Assembly: GCA_022113835.1 (NCBI GenBank)
Contig: JAILWY010000010.1
Location: 6,225,501-6,289,500, forward strand
Length of the DNA: 64,000 nucleotides
DNA from: Atopsyche davidsoni
Lineage: Eukaryota > Arthropoda > Insecta > Trichoptera > Hydrobiosidae
Reading direction: 5' to 3'
The notes below the pieces were generated by a model. The model made no database searches. It worked only from the letters and a program-made list of their open reading frames with translations, and had not been told where the DNA came from. Position numbers and translations under genes: made by a program. Shown here one piece after another: positions 28,155 through 38,200 of this stretch. How positions within the stretch are numbered: position 1 is the first letter of the stretch; each line of letters starts with the position of its first letter.

Positions 28155-30508
28155 TTAAACATAGTCTGATGCTGAAGCCGTCGGCACATTGGGCACTGGA
28201 AGCTGAGGCTCAGCTAAACCGACAGCTTCGTATGCCAGTTCTCCGGCTGATAGTTCAGAGTAGTAAGCACTGCTGGGAATGCTGCCATATGGTGCACGAC
28301 CAAGAGAGGCATAGGCAGCCTCTCGTGTACCCTCTAAATGGGTGTAGTGGTTCTCAGTTGCAGCAGGAGAGCAGCCCTTGGGTCGACCACTGTCCTCGGT
28401 GCCTCGGCCACCGCTCTCGGCTGCAACTGCACGTGAACTCCCAACTGTTGAGCCTGAAAAATATAAATTAAAAAAATTAAACCTATACAAGATCCTTTTT
28501 TTATGTTTAAGCGATTCTAAATCCCATGTTAAAACAAATGTTGCCCTATAAACACTATATTAATTATTTTTGTCAATATCACTAAATATGTTCATAAGTG
28601 TTAAGCTTACTTCAGAGAGCGCAAAATATAGCAAAGTTATAATTATTACTTTATTAAGTAACAATAATAAACTTAATTTTTATTGTAGCCTATTGTTAAA
28701 ATTTATAAGTGTAAGAGGCTTTTTGTTTAATAGCAATACTCTTTTGTATGATCCGTCATCTATCGAGCAATCTAGCAACCAAGCTTGGGTATGAATACTA
28801 ATTCATAGAGTCCGCTAGTAAAAAAATATATGCAGAAACAGCACAAAGGTCCAATAAGAAATATATATTTATTTTATCCCATTGCTCAACTCGTACAAAA
28901 ATGGATTTTTTATACATATATATCCCTACTAACCTACCCGCATGTAAGCCCCACAACCTGCGAGCAGGATCAGGGGTTAGTAATAATAATAATAATAATA
29001 GGAAACTATTTTCAATACCTTATTTTTCTAGAGTATATAATTTTTATTTTATATTTCAGAAAAAAATGTTGACCGCTAAATAATTTAACATTTTTATATT
29101 CAAACTATTATTTTGGAGGTCGCTAAACCGTTTACATATGTTTCATGTTTTTCGATATTAATTGAATAGTATTGTGTTGGATGTCCGCGTATTAAATATT
29201 ATATAAGTTATTTACTGGGGAATATCTATTCAGTAATCTGAAAAGAGAAGTGGTGCTTTTGTTAGTTGCAGGGAACCTCTTCAATCTCCCGGTCTACAAT
29301 CGTTTTATTTTGTTGCACGTTTCTCATTCAAAGCCTCAGAGTATCCTATTGTTCTAATCAATTTCAATCCCCCGAATATTTTGGATGAAGGTAGATTGTG
29401 TTTTTCAAAAGCATGGGCTGACACCCATTTAGGAAGAAAAACAATACTATTATAAAAGCGATCAAAATATAGAAAAATAATAAAAACTACAGCTGATAAA
29501 GCTTTTAACGTATAATTTATTATTACGTAAGTTTAAAATATAAGTTTTTTTTACTTATAGTCTAATAATGTATGGCGTAAAAGTCTTGATATCTTTACTT
29601 ACGTGAGCAGTAAAAATTATTATAAAGGGAGGCAAACAGCTTTAATTTATGCGACTGTTGGGGCAGTACTGTAGCGGGCAAACATAGGAGATATAAGAAA
29701 TAATTTATGCAAGTTGTACAAAGTTTGAGAACAGATGAATGGCTTGTTTTGTGATTTCGCGTCCCCGTGTCTGGCCCTTTCTATCACGTATTAATTCCCC
29801 CAGCCAAGGGAGTGCGGGGCGCGGACAATGAGCGAGTGACTGGTACGTGCCCCGCTGTTGAAATTTAGAGGCATACTTTATTAATCGGCGAAGGGCGCGA
29901 TTCCGAATCAAAATGGCGCTCCTTCCCGAAAATTGTATATCAAATAAAAGCCTCGATTGACGAGGGGGTGCCGTCCGCGCTGCGACTATTACAACGCCGG
30001 TTTCAACAGCCTTGCGTGATCTGGAAATGCGCGTGAATCGTTGCGTCATAATTACTTATCGATGGACATTATCAAGTGTTGACTGTACGTTAGGGTGGGG
30101 TCAAGTGTGTCAAAATAACGATTGCGAGATGGATCCTCGTCCTGCAAACGAATGTTAAATGTTGTGATTATTTCCTATCAAGTCGTCTGTGGAGTCTCCA
30201 CAAACAGTGATCCACCTTGTGGGTTCATGCCCCATATTTGGTCTTGAGAGACACCAACTGGAGAGCCAATGCCGACAGGAAGGTCTGTGCCTGGATGACC
30301 TGAAGTCAGTGGCGAGACACCCACAGTTGATGAAGTCACTGGATGGCTTCTTGAAGCATGTTATCGGAACCATAAAAAAGATAAACCAGGGGGTGTAGCT
30401 TCAGTCACTCCCATTTATAGATCAATTCGATCGACTAGTTTGGAAAGTTTCCCCAAATTGTGACGAAATACCTTGTATATAACAAGCAAGGTACCAAACA
30501 TATATATG

Positions 30509-30539
<31 letters not shown>

Positions 30540-33529
30540 AGTCGTCTAGCGGGGATTATCGACTATGAGGTCTCGGATTTGAAATCAGGCAAAGCTATAA
30601 GTTGATTAAATTACGTATTGAAACAAAATTTCCCTACAAACTCAGAAATAATGAAAATGCCTCTCTCCACTGCGACACTAATTCTAAACCGACCTTTAAA
30701 CTTTAAAACTAGACATTTCTATTATTGAACTATCTAATAACCTAGCGTAAACGTCTGACAATAATTTTTATTACTTTAAAAATCTGATATTTTTGCTGAA
30801 ATCCTAATAATATTATTTACATAAAAAATAAAAAGCAGATACTCTTTTTAGACAAGTTTTTAGTATAATTTAATTATTTAATAAAATGTATCTAGTTACC
30901 TGTCCCACTGGGCCTGCTTCTAATTTTTCTGAAAAAATAATACCACATATTTTAACAAAATAATAAAATATCTTTTTATGGAGATTTCTTGTGATATAAA
31001 ACAATCTGGTGTATTCAATATTTGATAGTGAAGAAGTTTTCAAATTACCTTCGACATCGTAGCACTGTGACCATGATGACAGCACCTACAGCGGCCGATA
31101 CAATTGACACAATCATCAGAGTCAAAATCCACCCTGTTCCTCCGCCCTCTGAAACCACAGATAAAATAATCAATACAAAGCATCGTAAAGATACAATAGA
31201 GTATTAAGGTTTTTAATATTCACGGAAATAGAGCTTTTTCCAAATTAAATGGAAAATGCTTTTAGCAGATTGCAATTGTTTCGTTGAATTTAACTATTCG
31301 GGTGTGGAGCTTTGATAATAGAAGGCTTGTTTTTAGTACAGCAGAGCTATCAAAACGAGAACTAAAGCCAACATCATATACAGTTTATGCTTGCACAGTG
31401 TATTCAAGCGCCCAGAGTATTTTCCCCGAAGCTCATGTTAAAACATATTTATTACAAATACTCAAGTTTACGATAAACATATAAAAGCATAAAAGACTAT
31501 ATGCCTATCTTTAGAGGATGTTTAAGCACTCATCAACAGAACAAATGAAAAACAGAGTTTTGTATGAAAAAAAGTGTTTTAAGTATTTTTAAATACAATG
31601 GTCAAATTTAAGGCTTTTTTGAGGCGCGTCCATAATTAAAAGAGTATTTATTTTCACAAATAGTTATTTTTACTTCAACACATATTTATATTTACTTATT
31701 CAAAATGGAGTAATGACCTCAGCCAAATGACGGCCGTTCAAACACTGGGGCTAGGCTTGGCGATGCATCTAGAACATAGGCTCCCAACCTTTTATTGACC
31801 ACCGCCCCCTTGACAAGAAAAAAAAACTCTATCGCCCCCCTTTGCGCAAAATAACAGTTATATATTTTTTCAGTGTATTATTTATTGCTGCCCAGGTAAA
31901 AAAAAATGTTCGAGTTTTTTGACCATTTTCTGTTTTTTTTGTGAAAAATCTACTGCACAAATCAAAAAAATTTAAATGCAAAAAGTTCATTAATTTTCCC
32001 TTAGACCCGCCACCGCCCCCTTGGAAAGCTCTAAATACTCTTTTAATTATACAATACCCGTTACAATAATCAAAGCCTCAAATGATCGGAGCCTTTCCAA
32101 GGGGGCGGTGGCGGGTCCAAGGGAAAATGAATGAACTTTTTTCATTTAAAATTTTTTGATTAGTGCAGTAGATTTTTTTGTTTCTTGTGAATATTTTTAT
32201 TTTGTCAAGGCGGTGGTCAATAAAAGGTTGGGAACCTATGATCTAGAAGCTTCTAGAACATAGGTTCCCAACAGGGGCGGTACCGCCCCCCAGTGGGCGC
32301 TGGAACTTTCCAAGGGGGCGGTGGCGGGTCCAAGGGCAAATGAATGAACTTTTTGCATTCAAATTTTTTTGATTTGTGCAGTAAATTTTTCGCAAAAAGC
32401 GAGAAAATGATCAAAAAAACTCGAACATGCTAACAATGCTGTTTTTTTGGCACAAAACTCGACATCTTCATTATTACAACCTAAAAAATTATTGCGTATT
32501 ATTACAGCTTATTGATGACAGTTAAAAAACAACACAAGTTTAGACTTGTTTGTCGACTAAATATGTCGTTAACGCCGTCTATGTGTGAAAGCCAAAAACT
32601 TAGTAGCGCACCTAGAAACACACCTTTTTTTTACCCGGGCAGCAATAAATAATATCTACTATAATAATAGCCATTGTGTGTGTGTATGTTTCGTTTTTTC
32701 GTTCTCTATAGAATATCTTAAAAGATACAACGCTGATTTTTTGCATGTAAGTTTAGTAAATTTTTCCGCAGCTATGTGCCGAATTTCAAGACGATAGGAT
32801 AATATTTTTATTCATAAACTAATTTAATAAAACTATAAAATATGCTTTAACGAGTTTCAATATGTACGAATTATAGGATTTTGTTGTTCACCGCGAGAAT
32901 TTCAGATTTAGAACTTTTACAAAAAAACAAATTTTGATGTCAACTTGACACAAGCACCAATTTTATTTTTTTATCGAAATTGCGTTAGAAATTATTAATC
33001 ACATCATTAATAACTCAAAATGCCTCCGAAAACGTCATTCTGTGACGGGCAACATTTCTAGTACAGAAATAAAATTAGTATAATTATAACTGTTATGTCA
33101 AAGAGGGGCGTTGGAAGTTTTTTTTCTGGTCAAGGGGGCAGTGGTCAATAAAAAGTTGAGAGCCTATGCTCTAGAACATTTGAGAGTCTTATTTTGTTTT
33201 GTTTCTGGAGTCGGTCGTTTTTCAAACTACTGCTAAAACGTAACACTATGGAATTTGGTTTGAGTATGTGGTTTTGGTGGTTTGATTGGTCTGGATGTGA
33301 GTGTGAGAATACGGTTTGAGGAGGCTTACCGCTGCGGGGGTAGGCGGGGGAGTCCGCGCGCGCCCAGGCGCACAGGTCGCAGGTGGTGATGCCGTCGGGG
33401 GCGGCGCCCGCCAGGTGCGCGGGGCGCGGGGGCGGCGGCGGGAAGGCGTCCGCCCAGAACCCGCTGGCGCCCCACGCCGGCTCGCCGTCACCTCCCTCGC
33501 CGCCCGCCACCTGCTCGGCGACAAACAGC
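28155..33529 (-). CDS. Single-pass membrane protein with ITAM-like tail (3' part of gene)
   Basis: Four exons on the - strand join in frame. E1 ends at 33330 (5' edge uncertain, acceptor near 33529 or 33510). E2 is 31148-31049, E3 is 30928-30900 (29 nt) and E4 is 28453-28155 with a TAA stop. Junction codons are split 1/2, 2/1 and 1/2 and all resolve cleanly. E1 is very G+C-rich and encodes a Pro-rich extracellular juxtamembrane stretch with a Cys-x-x-Cys (CDLCAW). E2 encodes a transmembrane helix (TGWILTLMIVSIVSAAVGAV) followed by a basic stop-transfer RCRRKIRSR. E4 gives a 98-residue cytoplasmic tail with Tyr motifs YTHL, YASL, YGSI, YSEL and YEAV, ending SDYV. The first pair (E-x2-YTHL-x7-YASL) fits the ITAM consensus. 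The ectodomain is not visible, so the family was not recognised. An adhesion or recognition receptor is inferred from the architecture. Confidence 0.85.
28979..29001. repeat. (TAA)n microsatellite
   Basis: About seven TAA/TAT trinucleotides inside the last intron of the - strand membrane protein gene. Confidence 0.9.
30177..30188. repeat. Target site duplication of the LINE, left copy
   Basis: ATCAAGTCGTCT here is identical to 30536-30547, directly after the poly(A) tail. A 12-bp perfect duplication on either side of a poly(A)-tailed fragment is the signature of target-primed reverse transcription and implies a fairly recent insertion. Confidence 0.85.
30189..30536 (+). mobile_element. 5'-truncated non-LTR retrotransposon (LINE) with poly(A) tail
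   Basis: The fragment begins inside an open frame (30189-30398) reading about 69 residues that resemble the C-terminal end of a LINE ORF2: SPQTVIHLVGSCPIFGLERH, the H-x4-C part of the usual C-terminal Cys/His motif. The frame then stops. After an untranslated tail of about 110 bp there is an uninterrupted run of 28 A (30509-30536), and a 12-bp target duplication flanks the whole. The element lies in the last intron of the membrane protein gene, antisense to it. The 5' truncation removes the reverse transcriptase, so it cannot move by itself. The clade (Jockey, R1 or RTE type) is not decided. Confidence 0.88.
30541..30590 (+). repeat. SINE head fragment interrupted by the LINE
   Basis: Removing the LINE and one target duplication leaves a sequence with a tRNA-like A-box region (TCTAGCGGGG) and, about 30 bp on, a B-box-like GGATTTGAAATC. 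The CGACTATGAGGTCTC in the middle closely matches CGACTACGAGGTCTC in the SINE head at 43.5 kb (- strand). The LINE therefore probably inserted in the A-box of an older SINE. The fragment continues to both sides without clear ends. Confidence 0.5.
31767..31774. repeat. hAT element 1 target site duplication
   Basis: ATCTAGAA here is repeated exactly at 32241-32248. Eight bases is the standard hAT duplication length, and the central TA fits the nnnTAnnn preference described for the Buster group. Confidence 0.85.
31775..32240. mobile_element. Non-autonomous hAT element 1 (foldback)
   Basis: The 466-bp element begins CATAGGCTCCCAACC and ends in the near-perfect inverse (GGTTGGGAACCTATG). The terminal inverted repeats of about 40 bp include TTTTATTGACCACCGCC. 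Internal arms are also inverted: the segment at about 31945-32030 pairs with about 32085-32180, so most of the element can form a hairpin. There is no transposase. A perfect 8-bp duplication flanks it. It lies in the intron between exons E1 and E2 of the - strand membrane protein gene. Confidence 0.88.
32259..33168. mobile_element. hAT element 2, adjacent to element 1
   Basis: The 910-bp element starts CATAGGTTCCCAAC and ends in the inverse GAGAGCCTATG with TGGTCAATAAAAAGTTGAGA inside the end. Its left 130 bp are nearly the same as the right arm of element 1. Flanks are TTCTAGAA (32251-32258) and CTCTAGAA (33169-33176), a target duplication with one mismatch. Only 18 bp separate it from element 1. 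A 70-codon open frame from 32585 contains a His/Leu-rich patch (KAKNLVAHLETH) faintly like a hAT BED-finger segment, but no real transposase can be read. Probably a larger deletion derivative of the family. Confidence 0.8.
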
Positions 33530-33637
33530 CTTTCAGTAAAACATGCACGAGGAACAAACGACGCGGCGATAACGGGTTTTTCCGTGGACACACGTGTCAT
33601 CAGTCGCGCGGTCGGCTTATTGACACGGATGCTCATT

Positions 33638-33807
33638 GAAAATACTGTTTCTCCAGCGATGGTGGCACTCGTTTATATTGATAATGAATATTCCTGGAAA
33701 TATGAAGGGTTGGATTAGGTTAGGTTACTGACGAAAATACTGTTTATCCAGAGATGGTGGCACTCGTTTATATTGATAATGAATATTCCTGGAAATACGA
33801 AGGGTTG
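33638..33807. repeat. 75-bp direct repeat, two copies
   Basis: 33638-33712 and 33733-33807 differ at only three positions and lie 95 bp apart. Each runs from GAAAATACTGTTT to GAAGGGTTG. A short GGTTAGGTTA-containing spacer separates them. The first copy begins directly upstream of the G+C-rich membrane-protein exon. A recent local duplication is the simplest explanation. Confidence 0.9.
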
Positions 33808-33833
33808 TGCTGTCATATACTAGCACACTCTAG

Positions 33834-34059
33834 GCGGGTAACCAAATCGACTAAACTGATGTGCGTAGCGGGCAAAATTCGCGTAAAATTGCGCGTGTGA
33901 AGTTTAGCGACTCCCGAGTTAATTATGAGATTTTTGTTAATAAATTAAATGTTATTGTTACCCAATAGCTTATTTTATATTTATATTTTAAGCGGGTAAC
34001 CAAATCGACTAAACTGATGTGGGTAGCGGGCAAAATTCGCGTAAAATTGCACGTGTGAA
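33834..34059. repeat. 68-bp direct repeat, two copies
   Basis: 33834-33901 and 33992-34059 are nearly identical (GCGGGTAACCAAATCGACTA through GCGTAAAATTGC) with a 158-bp offset. The A+T-rich DNA between them is unrelated. Each copy contains GTAGCGGGCAAAATTCGCG. They could be ends of an element in direct orientation or a segmental duplication. No target duplication was identified. Confidence 0.85.
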
Positions 34060-35030
34060 ATCTAGTCTATACACTCTTTGATTTGCACGTAGTCAAATAA
34101 ATCGTTTCCTATAAAAAGTTAAATTACTTCATACACACTTTGCGGATTACTTGGCATCACAACAACACCACTTTGTCCTACAAACTGTTCTATAATTGGA
34201 GGATTATCATTCTCTGACCACTCCACTTCTCACTTTGTTCAGAATCACTGGACCGTATTGGTAAATGTGACGTTGATGAGTTCTAAACAAACATTTCGAG
34301 TTGTAAACCTAAAGAATAAAATGACCTTCTGCCGCTTTTAGAGTAAACACATTTAAAAAGGTATTAATACACGACCCGATTTTAGACAGCAGTCCGCGAA
34401 ACGGGTACTTGTACCCGCCCCGCCTTTAGTGTGCAAATATACTTGAAATATCACACACGTGATGATCATTTTATTTAGAATTCAAGAAAAAATCACACTA
34501 ATAAAATTTGTATTGTTGACAATTCGTTTGTATATACGTACAGTCACGCACATACTTCCAGGTGGATAGATAGAAACATACTTATGGAGAATGTTATTTT
34601 AGTATCGTAAGTGGTTATATACATTGTAATATTTTAAGATTTTATCAATGTTATTTGTGGCATACACGTACAGTCCTAAAAAATGTTGTCGCTTAAACAT
34701 ACTTTATTTTTAACAACAGTAAACAGTCATGAGTAAGGACCAAGGAAGCAGTATAGTAGTATTAAATATTTAAGTCCATTCCATCCATTCAAAACCAAAT
34801 AAAATATAATGATTTAATAAGGCCATGAATCTCGGGTGTCACATTGTAGATGCAACTATTGTGAAATTACACGGAGTCAATCAAAAACCATTCTTAATTT
34901 AATCCTCTATCCACTATCTGTAAAACAGCTATCACAAAAATGAGAACACACAAAAGCTGCGATGCTTATCAAGCGAGGCCGAGATTGTCAGCTATCTGAG
35001 ATGTCATGTTAATCCAGTTGCCGGGTTGAG
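34060..35030. other. No supported gene
   Basis: A+T-rich sequence with short frames. No repeat boundary or splice-compatible exon was recognised. Confidence 0.45.
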
Positions 35031-35186
35031 ATGGACGGAGATAGCGCCCGGCGACTGGTGGACGCGCTGATGAGCTTGCGATACGACAAGTACCTCTGCC
35101 AGGCCCGGACCCTCCTTTCTTTGGAGACCCAAGTGCCTTACATATATCTTCTTCTTCAAGTGCCTCTTCTCAGAGGAGTTAGGTGA
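35031..35186 (+). CDS. Coding-looking fragment of 51 codons, origin unknown
   Basis: An ATG-to-TGA frame with G/C-rich third positions (MDGDSARRLVDALMSLRYDK and on) runs into the dispersed repeat copy B. The codon pattern is better than in the surrounding DNA. No family was recognised and no promoter or splice sites were found. The overlap with a repeat suggests a piece of a mobile element or a captured exon rather than a host gene. Weak call. Confidence 0.2.
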   Translation: MDGDSARRLVDALMSLRYDKYLCQARTLLSLETQVPYIYLLLQVPLLRGVR

Positions 35187-35282
35187 CCATCTTACTGAGC
35201 ACATATTCGTGGGCCTCCGGGTCCTTCTACACCGTAGTTTTATGTTCGAAGGAAATACCTGCGTGTCGCTGCTGCCCAATAA
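35143..35282 (+). repeat. Dispersed repeat, copy B
   Basis: The left part (TATATCTTCTTCTTC, then CTCAGAGGAGTTAGGTGACC and ACTGAGCACATA) matches the reverse complement of 57980-58052. The right part (GGGTCCTTCTACACC to CCCAATAA) matches copy A at about 8247-8297. It bridges copies A and C and shows that they belong to one family. It is more diverged than A is from C. Confidence 0.65.
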
Positions 35283-38200
35283 AAGTTATTTAATAGCAAG
35301 CTTTGTTAACAGATTGTATTGACATTTTAATATTGTATTTAATATCCATTTCCATGGACATAAATGGAGCGCAAAGTGCTTCGTCAAAGAGTTATCATTC
35401 ACTGAGTTTTAATATGCATAAAAGATACGAAGCGGGATATTTTATAAATTACCACCCTGGTAGAGCTTTTTCAAATAAAACCTGTAAAAGACATGTTTGT
35501 TGGCGTCTTAATACCGATTGAACCACATCGCTACAAATATAAATAAATATTTTTCAATGATACTCGAACCATATGCACATTTTTTTTATTGTTCCAGTCC
35601 TGCTTCCTCAAGTAGCCGAAGTCCGAGATTTGATCTGTGAAAAACGTTGTCATGGATAAGAAACCACTGGACCACTCGCTCGATATTTCATTTATGATCT
35701 CCCCATTTGATTACATTTGAAAGCTATTTATGCTGCAAATATACGGTCAATATTAATTATTTCATACCAAAGTGAAAGAACCATCAACATTAATTAAAAC
35801 TGAATATCGCTCGCTATCGAGGGACCGATCTCCTCGACCGCAAGGCATTAGTCAGAACGTCATTATTTTAATTAATTAATTAATCATGTATTTATACTGC
35901 AAGGATAATTTAATTTTGACACGTGAATAATTTTGACATGTGAATACATGAAATGAAACTAACAACACAATTAATAGTTTAAAATTATATGATTTTATTG
36001 ATAATTATATGTCACTAACGGGGTGTTTATTAAAAAAATTGGCTTTCTTTCATATTTTAAAAAATGCCGGGTCTTTATACCAAAAATATAAATTTTTCGA
36101 TCATGTACAATATTTTAAAAAAAGGTTTACAATGATACTTCCAAATAATTTCTATTGAAGCAACCGGTTTTGTCTGCACATTAGACGTAATTCTCTGTTT
36201 TGATAAACAACATATACATATTATGTAGCGTAAATATAATACATGGTATATATTGTATTTAATTTATAACAAATGTTTTAGTTTTATTATAAATAACATC
36301 CATATACATTATCTACGATTTTAAAATTAAAAAAAAACCACTGCCTTTTCAAAATTGATTTCTATCACTAAAATACATATAAAATTAGTTTCCACTTATG
36401 CAGAAATCCTAGTGCACGCGTTGGATGGTGTATTGTTATACGAGCTAGAATATATTCACTCGTGTGCACGTGAAGCGAAATTCGAAAAGCTCTTCGGTAG
36501 GCTGGTGAGAAAGCTGAGGTTGAGCAAACACCCAATTACTGCATTCCGCCATATAATCGCTTCATCATGACTAGTCCACGGAACCGAGCGGCGGCTCCGC
36601 GTCTCGTGCAATACTTGCCGAGAAAACACTACCGAATTGAGAACAACGAACGATAACGAAAAACAAAAGATCTTTGTTGTATATTTAAAACAAAAAAAAA
36701 ATTAAAAATTACGTAATTTTTTTAAAATTTCAAATTTAAGACAAGGTTTGGAGAAAGTACCATTTATCATTTACTGTAAAGATTGAGAGCAAAAAAAAAT
36801 TAAACACCTTTATTATTTGTTTGATTGGTGGCATATATACGGTGTGTATAATTCCTCTTGTTTTTGATTAACTTTCAAACAAAAGGGTTTAATATAATTC
36901 GCATAAAGACATCATGACAAAAGGGTCGTGTATGGCTTCCCGTCGAGTACGTTGTACGCAATGGGTACGCTATGTACTTCTGCATTATACTGAGCACGGT
37001 GTTGCTGAACAGGTGTTGCAAGCAGCGAGTACAAGCTGGTCGGAGCAAACATATTAATGCGTACGAATGAAGAGTCAGTATAAATAAACGCACGGAGCAC
37101 AAAAAACTCCAAATTCATCCTGTTTGATCAAATTAATCAGATAAAAAATACCCCAAAGTTTGAATAAAATAAACGATCAATCAATTTTCAAATAATGCAG
37201 GTATTTCAAACTGCTTTTTGACGACGCTTTTGTATATAAAAATAATATTTACAATAGTGATAATGTTGTATTTCTTTCAAACCAACTGTCTTATTATATA
37301 ATCATCAACTCTTCCCCCCATCCATCTCCTGTGTCGCATAAATGATTTAAAATACCCGTCATATTTAAGCAAGTTATTTTTTGGTTATATTTCAAAAAAC
37401 TTTAAACAATCTGTTGTTTTTTTCTGCCGTCGATCGCTGTTTCAGATATAAAAATAATTTCCCTGTCACTTTGATCAATTGAGTATTTGCTGGTCGAATT
37501 TGCTTGAGCGGCAAGTATTTACACGGCTCGGGGCCGTCTCTCTGATTCCTGGGCTTGCCACGATGAAGCAATGAAAAATAGGCTCGCGCTAAAACTTTAT
37601 CAGTCGTGATAAAAAACTTTGTGATTGATTTTTTAAAAGTAAAATTGACGGAAGCTGATCCACGTCAAAGATTTAATATTGAGTTTAATACACTATTCTG
37701 TCTAGTAATATTAAGAAGAAGTGGAACGAACAATTATGTCTTTAAAAAATAATTGCGTGAGTTCGAGTCCATTCCGAGATGGTAAATAATGTATACATGA
37801 ACTTGGACCATTTCTCACCGTGCCGAATGAATCGCTCAAAGCAACTTTTCCGTTAGCTTCAAATATGCCTTATTACTCAAGTGATTAATAAACCGCAATA
37901 AGTGGTCTGTCTAATTATCGACCCATATCCTACCTGACATGCACTCTCGAGGTATCTGCAATATTGGTGTCAGTGCGGTTTTCGAAAATTAACCTCTTTG
38001 CGGTGTTACTGAAATGCATTTGATAAAGTAAAGACGACAGAACCATAAGATAAGCTCTCGCACGACTGTGGCAGCTAACACGTCTTTGGATTAAATTAAG
38101 CTGGAGTAAATCTTATGTATGCAATTTTTGAAGATGCATTTTTAATTATTCAAATCATACTCGCTCGGAAGAGCCGAGAATATTAAAATATGCAACAGCT

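Noticed and set aside
29705..30049. 114-codon Arg-rich - strand frame in the last intron of the receptor gene
   Set aside because: It has no recognisable domain and no convincing splice sites that would keep the receptor frame. The joined exons on either side are already phase-compatible without it.
32585..32797. Possible hAT transposase remnant in element 2
   Set aside because: A short patch resembles a BED-finger His/Leu stretch and another resembles an N-terminal hAT motif. Their order is reversed relative to real transposases, and no catalytic region is present.
33246..33639. Other frames (107, 111, 115 codons) across the G+C-rich receptor exon
   Set aside because: Only the - strand frame ending at the donor at 33330 joins in phase with the transmembrane exon and has a GC3-biased codon pattern. 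The others are shadows.
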